Source of the DNA: a virus
Strand: one strand, 5' to 3'
Virus record (IMG/VR): IMGVR_UViG_3300021960_007761
Coordinates: 1-29,739 of that record
Length of the DNA: 29,739 nucleotides
Part shown: positions 22,649 through 28,642 of the stretch, in pieces
How the letters are laid out: every line of letters begins with the position of its first letter
Numbering within the stretch: position 1 is the first letter of the stretch
Notes under the pieces: generated by a model
Seen by the model: the letters and a program-made list of their open reading frames with translations, nothing else
Database searches by the model: none
Told to the model about the DNA's origin: nothing
Position numbers and translations under genes: made by a program

Positions 22649-24138
22649 AATTCACATCCCCTATAAAACGCATAAAGAACAGCATCAATATCTTCTTTCA
22701 CATATCCAGTGAGAGATAACCAAATTGTTGAATTTATAATTTCCATTTCTTTTCTGCTCATCCCAGATCTCTCAATTACAAGATCTTCAAATTCTTCATA
22801 TCCATTTGATGATATTTGTAACTCAATGTCGTCTCCAGAATACTTGACTCTAAACTTTTTGGAGTTAATTGAATCATAGTTGCCAGAGACGGAATAGTAA
22901 AACTTCGACCAATCATATCTTCTATCGCCATACATTTCAGTAGATCCAAAACTACCACGAGGATCAATGAACCAGATTTGATTATTAGAATCTACTAAAG
23001 TATTACTGAAACTACAATCACCATGTATAAAATTATAATTTTCAATATCAACTAAAGAACTTATTACATCCTCAAAGTTGGATAGATTGTAGATTGGATT
23101 CTGACAGTGTTTTCCATTGATTTTGATTGTGGGATTGTTTACGAATGGAATAATCTTTTTAACTTCAGAAACTCTTTGATGTGCCTTTGAAAAATAAACA
23201 TTCATACATTCTCCAGGAGAAGAGTTTGTACTACCAAGTTTGTGCAGAGAGTCTAAAGCATCACAATAATTTTCAATAATTTCTTCCTTATTTTCCTCTA
23301 CTTGCCACAGGTGCTTTCCATCAATTCGTTCAATGATTAATGGATTAGTAGAATAAACTTGCGGAACCCTGTCAAACTTACCATTTACAAATGCATACCA
23401 CTTCTTCTCAACCTCATGAACCTTATCATACTTGGGATCAATACACTTCTTGTATACTTTATCCTCAACAATTTCAACTTTATTAAAGTAACGATGGTTG
23501 ACTTTCTTTGAGAGAAGTTCTTCATATTTTTCTTTTTCGCCAACCTCAAAACAATCATGATTGTAGAAGACTGTCGTATCTTTGGGTAGATAATTATCAG
23601 TCAAAAATCCTCTAACCAGTGATTTTTCTGTGGTGATTTTTTCAAACTTTGATTTATCTTTGAAAGCGAAGAAACCAGATACTCCACATGTTGTAGAAGA
23701 CTCGTGTACAAATCCATCATCATACTTCCATCTACATTTAAATGAATCGGACAGACCAACAAGAAGTTCATTATCAAAAACAAACTCCTGTTCCTTTTCA
23801 AAAAATAAATCAGACCAAGTTAGAATAAAGGGTTCGTTGTCAGGAATATATTCAACGGCTTCCTTTAGTCCAGCAGCAGTTCCATTTTCTTCAGTACGAA
23901 TAATTTTATAGTCATGATGTTTACAGAAAGTTGAAAGATAATTATCCAGTACATCTACCAGATGATCACCAATAATAATTACTTTTCTATTTTTGTAGAC
24001 GTTCATTGTATTGACTATCATAGGAACATCATTGATAGGAACCAGACACTTTGGTCTATTCTCCGCATAATGTCCCATTCTGGTTCCTTTGCCACCAGAT
24101 TGTACAATAACGTAATTAATTTCTGAAAAACTAATCAT
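22621..24138 (-). CDS. Fused nucleotidyltransferase and APH/choline-kinase-type phosphotransferase, 505 aa
   Basis: Two domains. Residues 1 to about 215 are a sugar-nucleotidyltransferase: QSGGKGTRMG (13-22), RPKCLVPI, and the metal-binding LTWSDLFF (106-113). Residues about 220-505 are an aminoglycoside phosphotransferase/choline-kinase fold: HGDCSFSN (372-379, catalytic Asp374) and WFIDPRG (389-395). One chain could therefore phosphorylate and then nucleotide-activate a small substrate, as LicA plus LicC do for phosphocholine or AmgK plus MurU for MurNAc. The substrate is unknown. Its start overlaps the KdsD-like gene by ATGA, and a HAD phosphatase follows. Confidence 0.85.
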   Translation of the reverse strand: MISFSEINYVIVQSGGKGTRMGHYAENRPKCLVPINDVPMIVNTMNVYKNRKVIIIGDHLVDVLDNYLSTFCKHHDYKIIRTEENGTAAGLKEAVEYIPDNEPFILTWSDLFFEKEQEFVFDNELLVGLSDSFKCRWKYDDGFVHESSTTCGVSGFFAFKDKSKFEKITTEKSLVRGFLTDNYLPKDTTVFYNHDCFEVGEKEKYEELLSKKVNHRYFNKVEIVEDKVYKKCIDPKYDKVHEVEKKWYAFVNGKFDRVPQVYSTNPLIIERIDGKHLWQVEENKEEIIENYCDALDSLHKLGSTNSSPGECMNVYFSKAHQRVSEVKKIIPFVNNPTIKINGKHCQNPIYNLSNFEDVISSLVDIENYNFIHGDCSFSNTLVDSNNQIWFIDPRGSFGSTEMYGDRRYDWSKFYYSVSGNYDSINSKKFRVKYSGDDIELQISSNGYEEFEDLVIERSGMSRKEMEIINSTIWLSLTGYVKEDIDAVLYAFYRGCELWTQANSLH

Positions 24139-24707
24139 TTCAATTTTCCTATACTTCCACCAGGATGATTAAAAACAAACTGTTCCATAGTAAGTTGCTT
24201 TCTATTTGAAATCTCACAAGCAACAGATTGCAAAAATATAGTGAAGATTGCAATTGACGATGTTGGAACTATATTCAAGTGATCGGCTTCACTATCAACA
24301 TGAAGATTAATGTCCAGAAAGGAATATTCATTCGCTTTGTTTCCTGGATTTGAATGTATAGAAACAATCTTACAATCCTTTCTTTTAACGTAATATAAAA
24401 AATTCAGTAGTTCATCAGTATTCCCACTCTTTGACACTGCAACTAGAACGTCATCCTCACCAATGACTCCCATATCACCGTGAACACTGTCTACAGAATT
24501 AATGAAGAAACAAGAAACACCAATAGAAGAAAAGGTCGATGCTGCTTTTGCTGCAACATGACCATTCTTTCCAATTCCAGTAAAAAATATTTTACCTTTG
24601 CAGTTTATGAGTAGGTTTACAAATTCTTCTACTACATCAAAATCAAGAACATCAAGAGATTTGTTGATAGAATCAACATGAGATTTATAAAATTTTCTTA
24701 CAGACAT
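24135..24707 (-). CDS. kdsD: KdsD/KpsF-type sugar-phosphate isomerase (SIS domain), 190 aa
   Basis: Interconverts ribulose 5-phosphate and arabinose 5-phosphate in Kdo-type pathways. TGIGKNGHVAAKAA (43-56), SVHGDMG (74-80), VSKSGNTDELL (91-101) and the closing HPGGSIGK (181-188) match KdsD. It has only the SIS domain and lacks the two CBS domains of full-length KdsD (about 320 aa). The ATG at 24707 overlaps the previous stop as TGATG. A frame from 24758 would extend into the upstream gene and is less likely. No KdsA or KdsB is nearby, so the product may feed another path. Confidence 0.85.
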   Translation of the reverse strand: MSVRKFYKSHVDSINKSLDVLDFDVVEEFVNLLINCKGKIFFTGIGKNGHVAAKAASTFSSIGVSCFFINSVDSVHGDMGVIGEDDVLVAVSKSGNTDELLNFLYYVKRKDCKIVSIHSNPGNKANEYSFLDINLHVDSEADHLNIVPTSSIAIFTIFLQSVACEISNRKQLTMEQFVFNHPGGSIGKLK

Positions 24708-25774
24708 CAAACTCTGTGGTGAATAACTTTGTCGGAATACATTTGAGAATGAATCCATTCATAAGTCTTACGAATACCATCTTCAAGTGTCTGCGAATAA
24801 TCCCAACCAAGTTTTTCGCGGATGAGATCGTTATTGGAATTACGTCCACGAACACCAAGAGGTCCATCAATATGATTCTTTTCTACGTTCTTACCAGCAA
24901 CCTTGGCAGCAGTATCTACAAGTTGATTGATGGTGACCATCTCTTCAGAACCAATGTTCACAGGACCCATAAAGTCACTGTCCATCAGACGACGAGTTGC
25001 TTCAATGCATTCATCAATGTACAGGAAGGAACGTGTCTGCAAACCATCTCCCCACACGTCTATGGTTCCACCTTCGCAGGATAGTTCTGCGACTTTACGA
25101 CAGATTGCTGCTGGGGCTTTTTCTCTTCCCCCAGTCCAGGTTCCTTCTGGACCAAAGATATTGTGATAGCGGGCAACACGAACAGGAATACCATAATTCC
25201 TATTGTATGCAAAATAAAGTCTTTCAGAGAATAGTTTTTCCCATCCATATTCGGAGTCTGGGTTGGCGGGGTATGCAGATTCTTCGCGGCAATCGGGATT
25301 GTCGGGATCCAATTGATTGTGCTCTGGATACATGCAAGCAGATCCAGAATAAAAGATTTTGGTTTTGTTTTCGTCCTTTGTTTCGTTCCACTTTCTCTGT
25401 TCTTCAAGAACGTTCAAGTTGATGGAAACGGAGTTGTGCATAATGTCCGCATCGTTCTCGCCAGTGAAAACGAAACCTGCACCACCCATATCAGCAGCGA
25501 ACTGATAGATCTCATCAAAGGTGCCAAGATACTTATCTACAATATTTGCGTAGAAATTGTTGTAAGGACCCGCATAACGAACGCAACGAGAAACAAATTT
25601 AACATCGCGAAGGTCTCCCCGAATAAATTCATTCGCTTCACTGATACCATATTCAGGATACTTGAGATCAACACCACGCACCCAATAACCTTCGGCGCGA
25701 AGACGTTTGACCATATGACTTCCAATGAAACCACCAGCACCAAGTACAAGTGCTGTCTTCGTGTAATCGCTCAT
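24707..25774 (-). CDS. GDP-mannose 3,5-epimerase-like SDR, 355 aa
   Basis: Extended SDR close to plant-type GME, which turns GDP-D-mannose into GDP-L-galactose. GAGGFIGSH (12-20) binds NAD; AADMGGAGFV, SGSACMYPE (Cys147), the Tyr176/Lys180 pair in SEYGWEKLF and GTWTGGREKAPAAICRK are all characteristic of the family. It is the first gene of the 28-gene island. The promoter -10 is only 27 bp before the ATG, so the leader is short, and I see no ribosome site. Its product could feed the GT10 and GT11 transferases downstream. Confidence 0.9.
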   Translation of the reverse strand: MSDYTKTALVLGAGGFIGSHMVKRLRAEGYWVRGVDLKYPEYGISEANEFIRGDLRDVKFVSRCVRYAGPYNNFYANIVDKYLGTFDEIYQFAADMGGAGFVFTGENDADIMHNSVSINLNVLEEQRKWNETKDENKTKIFYSGSACMYPEHNQLDPDNPDCREESAYPANPDSEYGWEKLFSERLYFAYNRNYGIPVRVARYHNIFGPEGTWTGGREKAPAAICRKVAELSCEGGTIDVWGDGLQTRSFLYIDECIEATRRLMDSDFMGPVNIGSEEMVTINQLVDTAAKVAGKNVEKNHIDGPLGVRGRNSNNDLIREKLGWDYSQTLEDGIRKTYEWIHSQMYSDKVIHHRV

Positions 25775-25800
25775 GAAAAATGAAAACTCATATAGTATGT

Positions 25801-25829
25801 ATTATACAAAAAAAGACGGTTGTAGTCAA
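25801..25829 (-). promoter_or_regulatory. Sigma70 promoter of the glycan island, TTGACT-17-TATAAT
   Basis: -35 TTGACT (25824-25829) lies across the 5' arm and loop of the terminator hairpin, the T7 tail forms part of the 17-bp spacer, and -10 TATAAT is at 25801-25806. It is the only strong promoter I find for the 22-kb operon. Confidence 0.75.
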
Positions 25830-25834
25830 CCGTC
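25808..25834 (-). terminator. Intrinsic terminator upstream of the glycan island
   Basis: GACGGTTG (25827-25834) pairs with CAACCGTC (25815-25822) around a 4-nt loop, followed by seven T residues (25808-25814). It ends transcripts from the small-gene region and shares sequence with the island promoter. Confidence 0.88.
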
Positions 25835-25856
25835 TCTATAAGGTCTTTCATGCACG

Positions 25857-25940
25857 CCACTTGCTCTTTTACCAGAAGCAAGAAACTGGGCGGGAGTTAA
25901 ACCCCATCCGCACCACTTGCTTTTGGGAAAAGCAAGAAAC
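25857..25940 (-). repeat. Two tandem hairpin repeats in an untranslated region
   Basis: Two copies 56 nt apart (25857-25886 and 25913-25940) share GTTTCTTGCT at one end and AGCAAGTGG at the other on the minus strand. Copy 25913-25940 forms a perfect 9-bp hairpin, CTTGCTTTT/AAAAGCAAG, with a CCC loop. The other copy keeps the 6-bp base CTTGCT/AGCAAG with a changed loop, which suggests selection on the stem. They lie between the stop of the 67-aa gene and the terminator, so they are in its 3' UTR. There is no other gene in 25783-25941. Confidence 0.7.
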
Positions 25941-25941
25941 C

Positions 25942-26145
25942 TCAAATGTTGATTGGAATTTTTCTGTTGATCTGTCTAATTAATTCGTCAACCTTCGCTT
26001 CCAGTTCTGCGATTCTTTTAGCATCACCACCACCCCCATTACAAGGAGTGTGTGCTTTTGCTTCCAGCACTTGAAGACGCTTTTCAATTTCACTTGAAAT
26101 TTTTGGACTATTATTAGAACCAGTATTTGTTCCTTTAGTTGCCAT
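25942..26145 (-). CDS. Hypothetical coiled-coil protein, 67 aa
   Basis: A polar Ser/Asn/Thr N-terminus leads into two heptad-type helices, SSEIEKRLQVLEAKAH (17-32) and AKRIAELEAKVDELIRQI (42-59), joined by a PCNGGGG linker. Similar short coiled-coil proteins occur in cyanophages but I know no function. No ribosome site is visible. A TAAATA late-like element lies about 26 nt upstream (around 26172-26177). Its 3' UTR carries the tandem hairpins and the terminator. Confidence 0.7.
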   Translation of the reverse strand: MATKGTNTGSNNSPKISSEIEKRLQVLEAKAHTPCNGGGGDAKRIAELEAKVDELIRQINRKIPINI

Positions 26146-26166
26146 AGTTATAAAAAATTAACTCTT

Positions 26167-26259
26167 AAGATATTTAGTTTTAAGGGGTCGTTTGACTCCA
26201 CCACCTAGTTTTACGAACTAGGAAACGCGAGGGTCTATTGACCATCCCGACCAGGGTTT
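26167..26259 (-). promoter_or_regulatory. Leader region with hairpin and weak late-type box
   Basis: Between the 82-aa and 67-aa genes, CCTAGTT and AACTAGG form a perfect 7-bp stem with a 5-nt loop (about 26205-26223), and GGTC-AATA-GACC forms a smaller one. ACTAAATA near 26171-26178 is a weak match to the late promoter. No coding frame is convincing here. Confidence 0.35.
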
Positions 26260-26508
26260 TTAGAGACTCTCCATGTCTTCATCGTCCCTCACATAGCAAG
26301 GAACTCTGTCTGGATCTAACCACTTCGCATACTCAATGTCTTCCATAGCAGTAGTACATTGTAGACCATTATCAAAAAGATAAATGTCATTCCAGCGTTT
26401 GGTGTATTCGTTTTGTTTTTGCATACGGTAATCAGGTTTACCGTTGATCTCTAGAATACCTGCTTCAATGAAGCGATATCCTTCACGTTCAAAAAGAACT
26501 TTGGTCAT
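26260..26508 (-). CDS. Hypothetical acidic protein, 82 aa
   Basis: A soluble, acidic protein with many aromatics (FEREGYRF, RWNDIYLFDNG, EYAKWLDPDRVPCYVRDDED). No signal, membrane segment or known motif. The ATG overlaps the previous stop as ATGA (26505-26508), so it is translated with the 71-aa gene. It falls in the early small-gene region of cyanophages, where host-takeover proteins are common, but its role is unknown. Confidence 0.7.
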   Translation of the reverse strand: MTKVLFEREGYRFIEAGILEINGKPDYRMQKQNEYTKRWNDIYLFDNGLQCTTAMEDIEYAKWLDPDRVPCYVRDDEDMESL

Positions 26509-26720
26509 GCAACCTCAACAGACTCAAGATCACTAGCAACGTACTCCATAAGCATTTCATAATCATCCAGAGGATCACCAGAGAACACTACACCTTCGTT
26601 TTCGTAGTAGCGGCGAACCTTTTTGAAAAGTTTCGGATTCTTTACATCAAGGTAAAAATCACCATTTGCTGCACCACGAAGGGTTTGAACGTCTTTCTTA
26701 AATTTTGAAGTGAGAGTCAT
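26505..26720 (-). CDS. Hypothetical protein, 71 aa
   Basis: A small soluble protein: basic N-terminal half (SKFKKDVQTLRG, FKKVRRYYENEG), acidic C-terminal half (DPLDDYEMLMEYVASDLESVEVA). I do not recognise it. It is the first gene after the promoter at 26743-26772, with a leader of about 15 nt and no ribosome site. It is coupled to the 82-aa gene by a 4-nt overlap. Confidence 0.7.
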   Translation of the reverse strand: MTLTSKFKKDVQTLRGAANGDFYLDVKNPKLFKKVRRYYENEGVVFSGDPLDDYEMLMEYVASDLESVEVA

Positions 26721-26742
26721 TGTTTTGAATGTTGACCTGACT

Positions 26743-26772
26743 ATTATAAGGGTTTGACAGGGGTTCTGTCAA
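26743..26772 (-). promoter_or_regulatory. Sigma70 promoter TTGACA-18-TATAAT directly after a tRNA
   Basis: -35 TTGACA (26767-26772) starts two bases after the tRNA 3' end and is one arm of an inverted repeat, TTGACAG-AACCC-CTGTCAA. -10 TATAAT is at 26743-26748. Confidence 0.7.
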
Positions 26773-26773
26773 G

Positions 26774-26846
26774 TGCTGGTTGTGGGGATCGAACCCACCT
26801 CACATCGATTATGAGTCGATTGCATTCGCCAGATTGCTAAACCAGC
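26774..26846 (-). tRNA. tRNA with CAT anticodon (Met or lysidine-type Ile)
   Basis: Acceptor GCTGGTT/AACCAGC, anticodon stem ATCGA/TCGAT with loop CTCATAA (anticodon CAT), T arm GTGGG-TTCGATC-CCCAC, discriminator A. The paired G1-C72 argues against an initiator tRNA. Choosing Met or Ile2 needs a trained model. CCA is not encoded. Confidence 0.93.
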
Positions 26847-26850
26847 AAGG

Positions 26851-26922
26851 TAGGACTGCAGAGAATTGAACTCCGTTCACACCGTTATAAGCAGTGGGCT
26901 TTAACCAATAAGCAACAGTCCC
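26851..26922 (-). tRNA. tRNA-Ile(TAT)
   Basis: Acceptor GGGACTG/CAGTCCT, D arm GCTT/AAGC, anticodon stem CACTG/CGGTG with loop CTTATAA (TAT), T arm CGGAG-TTCAATT-CTCTG, discriminator A. It reads ATA, a rare codon in many bacteria but useful in an AT-rich phage. Confidence 0.9.
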
Positions 26923-26926
26923 AGGA

Positions 26927-27103
26927 TTAAGATGCTTCGTTGTTCTGTTCAGTATACATGCGTATGAGTTCATCATCCGCAGGAACCATTACCGCTCTTT
27001 CACCTGTTTCTATGTTTTCTACGCCTATCGTCTCACCATTTTCTACTCTTTCCAGAAGAGCGTCCCAATTCTCTTGCCAGTATTCCACCGAATAAAAATT
27101 CAT
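26927..27103 (-). CDS. Phd/YefM-like antitoxin (orphan), 58 aa
   Basis: YSVEYWQENWDALLERVENG, then ETIGVENIETGERAVMVPADDELI, follows the Phd/YefM pattern: an N-terminal strand, a helix with LLERVENGE, and a beta hairpin ending in AVMVP. Such proteins bind DNA as dimers and neutralise a partner toxin. No toxin gene is adjacent: both flanks are tRNAs. Similar YWQENWD proteins occur in cyanophages. The start is ambiguous: ATG 27112 would add MST. Neither start has a ribosome site, and a TCTAAATA late-like box (27112-27119) touches the start. Confidence 0.75.
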   Translation of the reverse strand: MNFYSVEYWQENWDALLERVENGETIGVENIETGERAVMVPADDELIRMYTEQNNEAS

Positions 27104-27121
27104 AGTTGACATATTTAGACA

Positions 27122-27195
27122 TCGGGGTGACAGGATTCGAACCTACGACTTCTGCTTCCCAAAAGCAGCGCTCTACCAAACTGAGCTACACCCCG
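27122..27195 (-). tRNA. tRNA-Pro(TGG)
   Basis: Acceptor CGGGGTG/CACCCCG, D arm GCTC/GAGC, anticodon stem CTGCT/AGCAG with loop TTTGGGA (TGG), T arm GTAGG-TTCGAAT-CCTGT, discriminator A. It has its own promoter at 27213-27241. Confidence 0.96.
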
Positions 27196-27212
27196 TTGTT
27201 GTTTACCTGATA

Positions 27213-27241
27213 ATTATACTACTTCTTGTGCCCACTGTCAA
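27213..27241 (-). promoter_or_regulatory. Sigma70 promoter for tRNA-Pro group, TTGACA-17-TATAAT
   Basis: Perfect hexamers at 27236-27241 and 27213-27218 with a 17-bp spacer. It is inside the 3' end of the 50-aa membrane-protein gene, whose TAG stop (27219-27221) directly abuts TATAAT. Confidence 0.78.
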
Positions 27242-27371
27242 ATGGAGCCCAGTGTTGCCAGTTGTATTTGTGGACTGCCCAAATTCCCATAATAGGTACG
27301 AAGACCATAATGTAGCAAATAAATCCAAGAAATAAATCGTTGTTTAATGCTGCTGCTGCGAAGTGTCCCAT
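27219..27371 (-). CDS. Small membrane protein, 50 aa
   Basis: From the ATG at 27371: an Ala-rich start (MGHFAAAALNN), one membrane span (LFLGFICYIMVFVPIMGIWAV) and an aromatic polar tail (HKYNWQHWAP). An AGAG-type ribosome site lies just upstream. It overlaps the 74-aa gene upstream by 28 nt in another frame, and its 3' end holds the tRNA promoter. The aromatic tail after the span suggests a protein at the membrane surface; function unknown. Confidence 0.65.
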   Translation of the reverse strand: MGHFAAAALNNDLFLGFICYIMVFVPIMGIWAVHKYNWQHWAPFDSGHKK

Positions 27372-27568
27372 TTTTCTCTAAAGTATCGATCTACGTTGCT
27401 TAAACAATCTAATGGTGCTTGTTCTGCTGCGTGTGCCCAATCATAACAAAAGTCAATCATGCTAAATGTTAAATGATCAACTCCATATATTCTTGCAAAT
27501 GAAGATGTTGCAAAATGGAACCTAACTCTAATGTGCGGTGCCATTCCCCTTATAGTGTTCTGATTCAT
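27344..27568 (-). CDS. Hypothetical protein, 74 aa
   Basis: Starts at ATG 27568 (MNQNTIRGMAPH), about 9 nt after an AAGG site. The frame can be opened further to a TTG at 27592, which is less likely. The protein is soluble and rich in aromatics and His (RVRFHFATSSFARIYG, MIDFCYDWAHAAEQ), ending in a Gln/His tail. No known motif. Out-of-frame overlaps of 41 nt with the 43-aa gene upstream and 28 nt with the 50-aa gene downstream make this a very compact region. Confidence 0.55.
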   Translation of the reverse strand: MNQNTIRGMAPHIRVRFHFATSSFARIYGVDHLTFSMIDFCYDWAHAAEQAPLDCLSNVDRYFREKWDTSQQQH

Positions 27569-27659
27569 AGTAGTGCCCCTTCTTTGAACCAAAGTAAATT
27601 GTAGTTAATACAAAAGGTATTGCAACTATAATGAGTGCTTTTCCTAACAAATGTTCCAT
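27528..27659 (-). CDS. Small single-span membrane protein, 43 aa
   Basis: The ATG at 27659 overlaps the upstream stop as TAATG. Residues 8-23 form a membrane helix (ALIIVAIPFVLTTIYF) followed by a basic, Tyr/His-rich tail (GSKKGHYYESEHYKG). The layout matches the neighbouring small membrane proteins. Function unknown. Confidence 0.6.
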   Translation of the reverse strand: MEHLLGKALIIVAIPFVLTTIYFGSKKGHYYESEHYKGNGTAH

Positions 27660-27838
27660 TACTTGCCTTTAAGTAGTTCTTCTATTCGTCTGCGTGTTTC
27701 TTCAGACTTTTTTTGTTCTCTTTCACAGTGTCTATATCCACGATGACCTCTCATAATCATTGTGCCTTGATAGAACATCGTGGCAGCGAATACTAATAAC
27801 AATACAATACCAATCAGTTCAGGGTAATGTTGAGCCAT
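27659..27838 (-). CDS. Small membrane protein with charged C-terminal helix, 59 aa
   Basis: From the ATG at 27838: MAQHYPELI, then a membrane span (GIVLLLVFAATMFYQGTMIM), then a long charged helix (CEREQKKSEETRRRIEELL). The N-out/C-in layout with a coiled cytosolic helix fits a membrane anchor that binds a partner. Overlaps: 25 nt with the 66-aa gene upstream, 1 nt (TAATG) with the 43-aa gene downstream. No family recognised. Confidence 0.65.
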   Translation of the reverse strand: MAQHYPELIGIVLLLVFAATMFYQGTMIMRGHRGYRHCEREQKKSEETRRRIEELLKGK

Positions 27839-28014
27839 GGTAGTACTGGTGGAATGACGCCAATAAGTCTCAATAGTCCTTCAGCAAATAAAGCAAGAAC
27901 CACCCAACCGACGCACATACTAATGATAGAAGCATTACGGTTGTGTTGTCGTATTGCTGCATCGATCATCTCCTGAACTTCAGCACGACTTATTAATTCG
28001 TCTTGAGGTTCCAT
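27814..28014 (-). CDS. Small membrane protein, 66 aa
   Basis: A charged N-terminal helix (MEPQDELISRAEVQEMIDAA) precedes one or two membrane spans (SIISMCVGWVVLALFAEGL and LIGVIPPVLPWL). The ATG at 28014 overlaps the previous stop as TGATG; a GTG at 28017 is better spaced from GGAG and cannot be excluded. Part of the chain of overlapping micro-genes. Function unknown. Confidence 0.7.
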   Translation of the reverse strand: MEPQDELISRAEVQEMIDAAIRQHNRNASIISMCVGWVVLALFAEGLLRLIGVIPPVLPWLNITLN

Positions 28015-28163
28015 CACGGTTCATCTCCAAGAAACTTTGCTAAAGGATCTCTTCTTGTCTTCAATATTTCACATGCCCTGTAGTAAAACATATTGTCTGT
28101 GTTGCCAGACTGCTCGAAGGTTTCCTTGATCTTCACCCAGTTTTCATAGGTGCGTTGATCCAT
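28014..28163 (-). CDS. Conserved-type small protein, 49 aa
   Basis: MDQRTYENWVKIKETFEQSG, followed by NTDNMFYYRACEILKTRRDPL, is a helical, soluble pattern that I associate with short conserved cyanophage proteins. It starts the chain of overlapping small genes and ends with a GGAG that serves as ribosome site for the next. A possible but imperfect promoter lies upstream (TTGACT at 28211-28216, TATA-rich segment near 28186-28195, spacing 19-21 bp). Confidence 0.72.
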   Translation of the reverse strand: MDQRTYENWVKIKETFEQSGNTDNMFYYRACEILKTRRDPLAKFLGDEP

Positions 28164-28276
28164 AGGTTTTGAGTTGTAGTACTACTATATACTAATCAAC
28201 TACCTTTCAAAGTCAACAATTTGTGTTCATTACGTAACACTGTTGAAGAAATTGTTAAGAATTTAACAAAAATAAA

Positions 28277-28361
28277 CGGAAAGGGTGGGATTCGAACCCA
28301 CGGAAGCTTTCACTTCGCTAGTTTTCAAGACTAGAGCCTTAAACCACTCGACCACCTTTCC
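28277..28361 (-). tRNA. tRNA-Ser(TGA)
   Basis: Acceptor GGAAAGG/CCTTTCC, anticodon stem CTAGT/ACTAG with loop CTTGAAA (TGA), a long variable arm as expected for Ser (85 nt in all), T loop TTCGAAT, discriminator G. Downstream, GTTAA-ATTC-TTAAC could form a weak hairpin. Confidence 0.96.
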
Positions 28362-28366
28362 AAGTT

Positions 28367-28612
28367 TTATCGGACATCAAAGTCCAATCTACGGACTTTA
28401 CGTTGTCTTCTTGCCTCTTGATAGGCAAGATCTGAAGATGAAAGAACATTCTTTTGTTCTTTCTGTGTAGAGTTTAACATAACTACTCTACTTAAGTCAA
28501 CTGCTGTAACACTATCACCTTTTACAGTCATCATATTTGAACAACCACAAACCTGAGTTTTATTTGTGCTACTTAACTCTTTATTACAATCTCTGCATCT
28601 TACTACTAACAT
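28367..28612 (-). CDS. Small zinc-ribbon-like protein, 81 aa
   Basis: The N-terminal part holds two cysteine pairs, VRCRDCNKEL (Cys6, Cys9) and QVCGCSNMM (Cys22, Cys24), that could bind one zinc. MMTVKGDSVTAVDLSRVVML follows, and then a basic tail (EARRQRKVRRLDFDVR). I recognise the CxDCNKEL and VDLSRVV pattern from cyanophages. A good GAGGAACA ribosome site lies before the ATG, and a GATAAATA late-type box lies at 28643-28650. Function unknown; nucleic-acid binding is plausible. Confidence 0.78.
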   Translation of the reverse strand: MLVVRCRDCNKELSSTNKTQVCGCSNMMTVKGDSVTAVDLSRVVMLNSTQKEQKNVLSSSDLAYQEARRQRKVRRLDFDVR

Positions 28613-28642
28613 TGTTCCTCATCCAGTTCAAAGCAAGTGATT

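Noticed and set aside
22307-24707. Complete CMP-Kdo pathway
   Set aside because: KdsD-like and HAD proteins are present, but there is no KdsA, and the nucleotidyltransferase is fused to a kinase that Kdo activation does not need.
25857-25940. CRISPR-like repeat-spacer array
   Set aside because: Only two imperfect copies that are hairpins in a 3' UTR; no third repeat and no cas genes.
26927-27195. Toxin partner for the Phd-like protein
   Set aside because: Both sides are tRNA genes and no toxin-size frame (Doc, YoeB, RelE type) is present.
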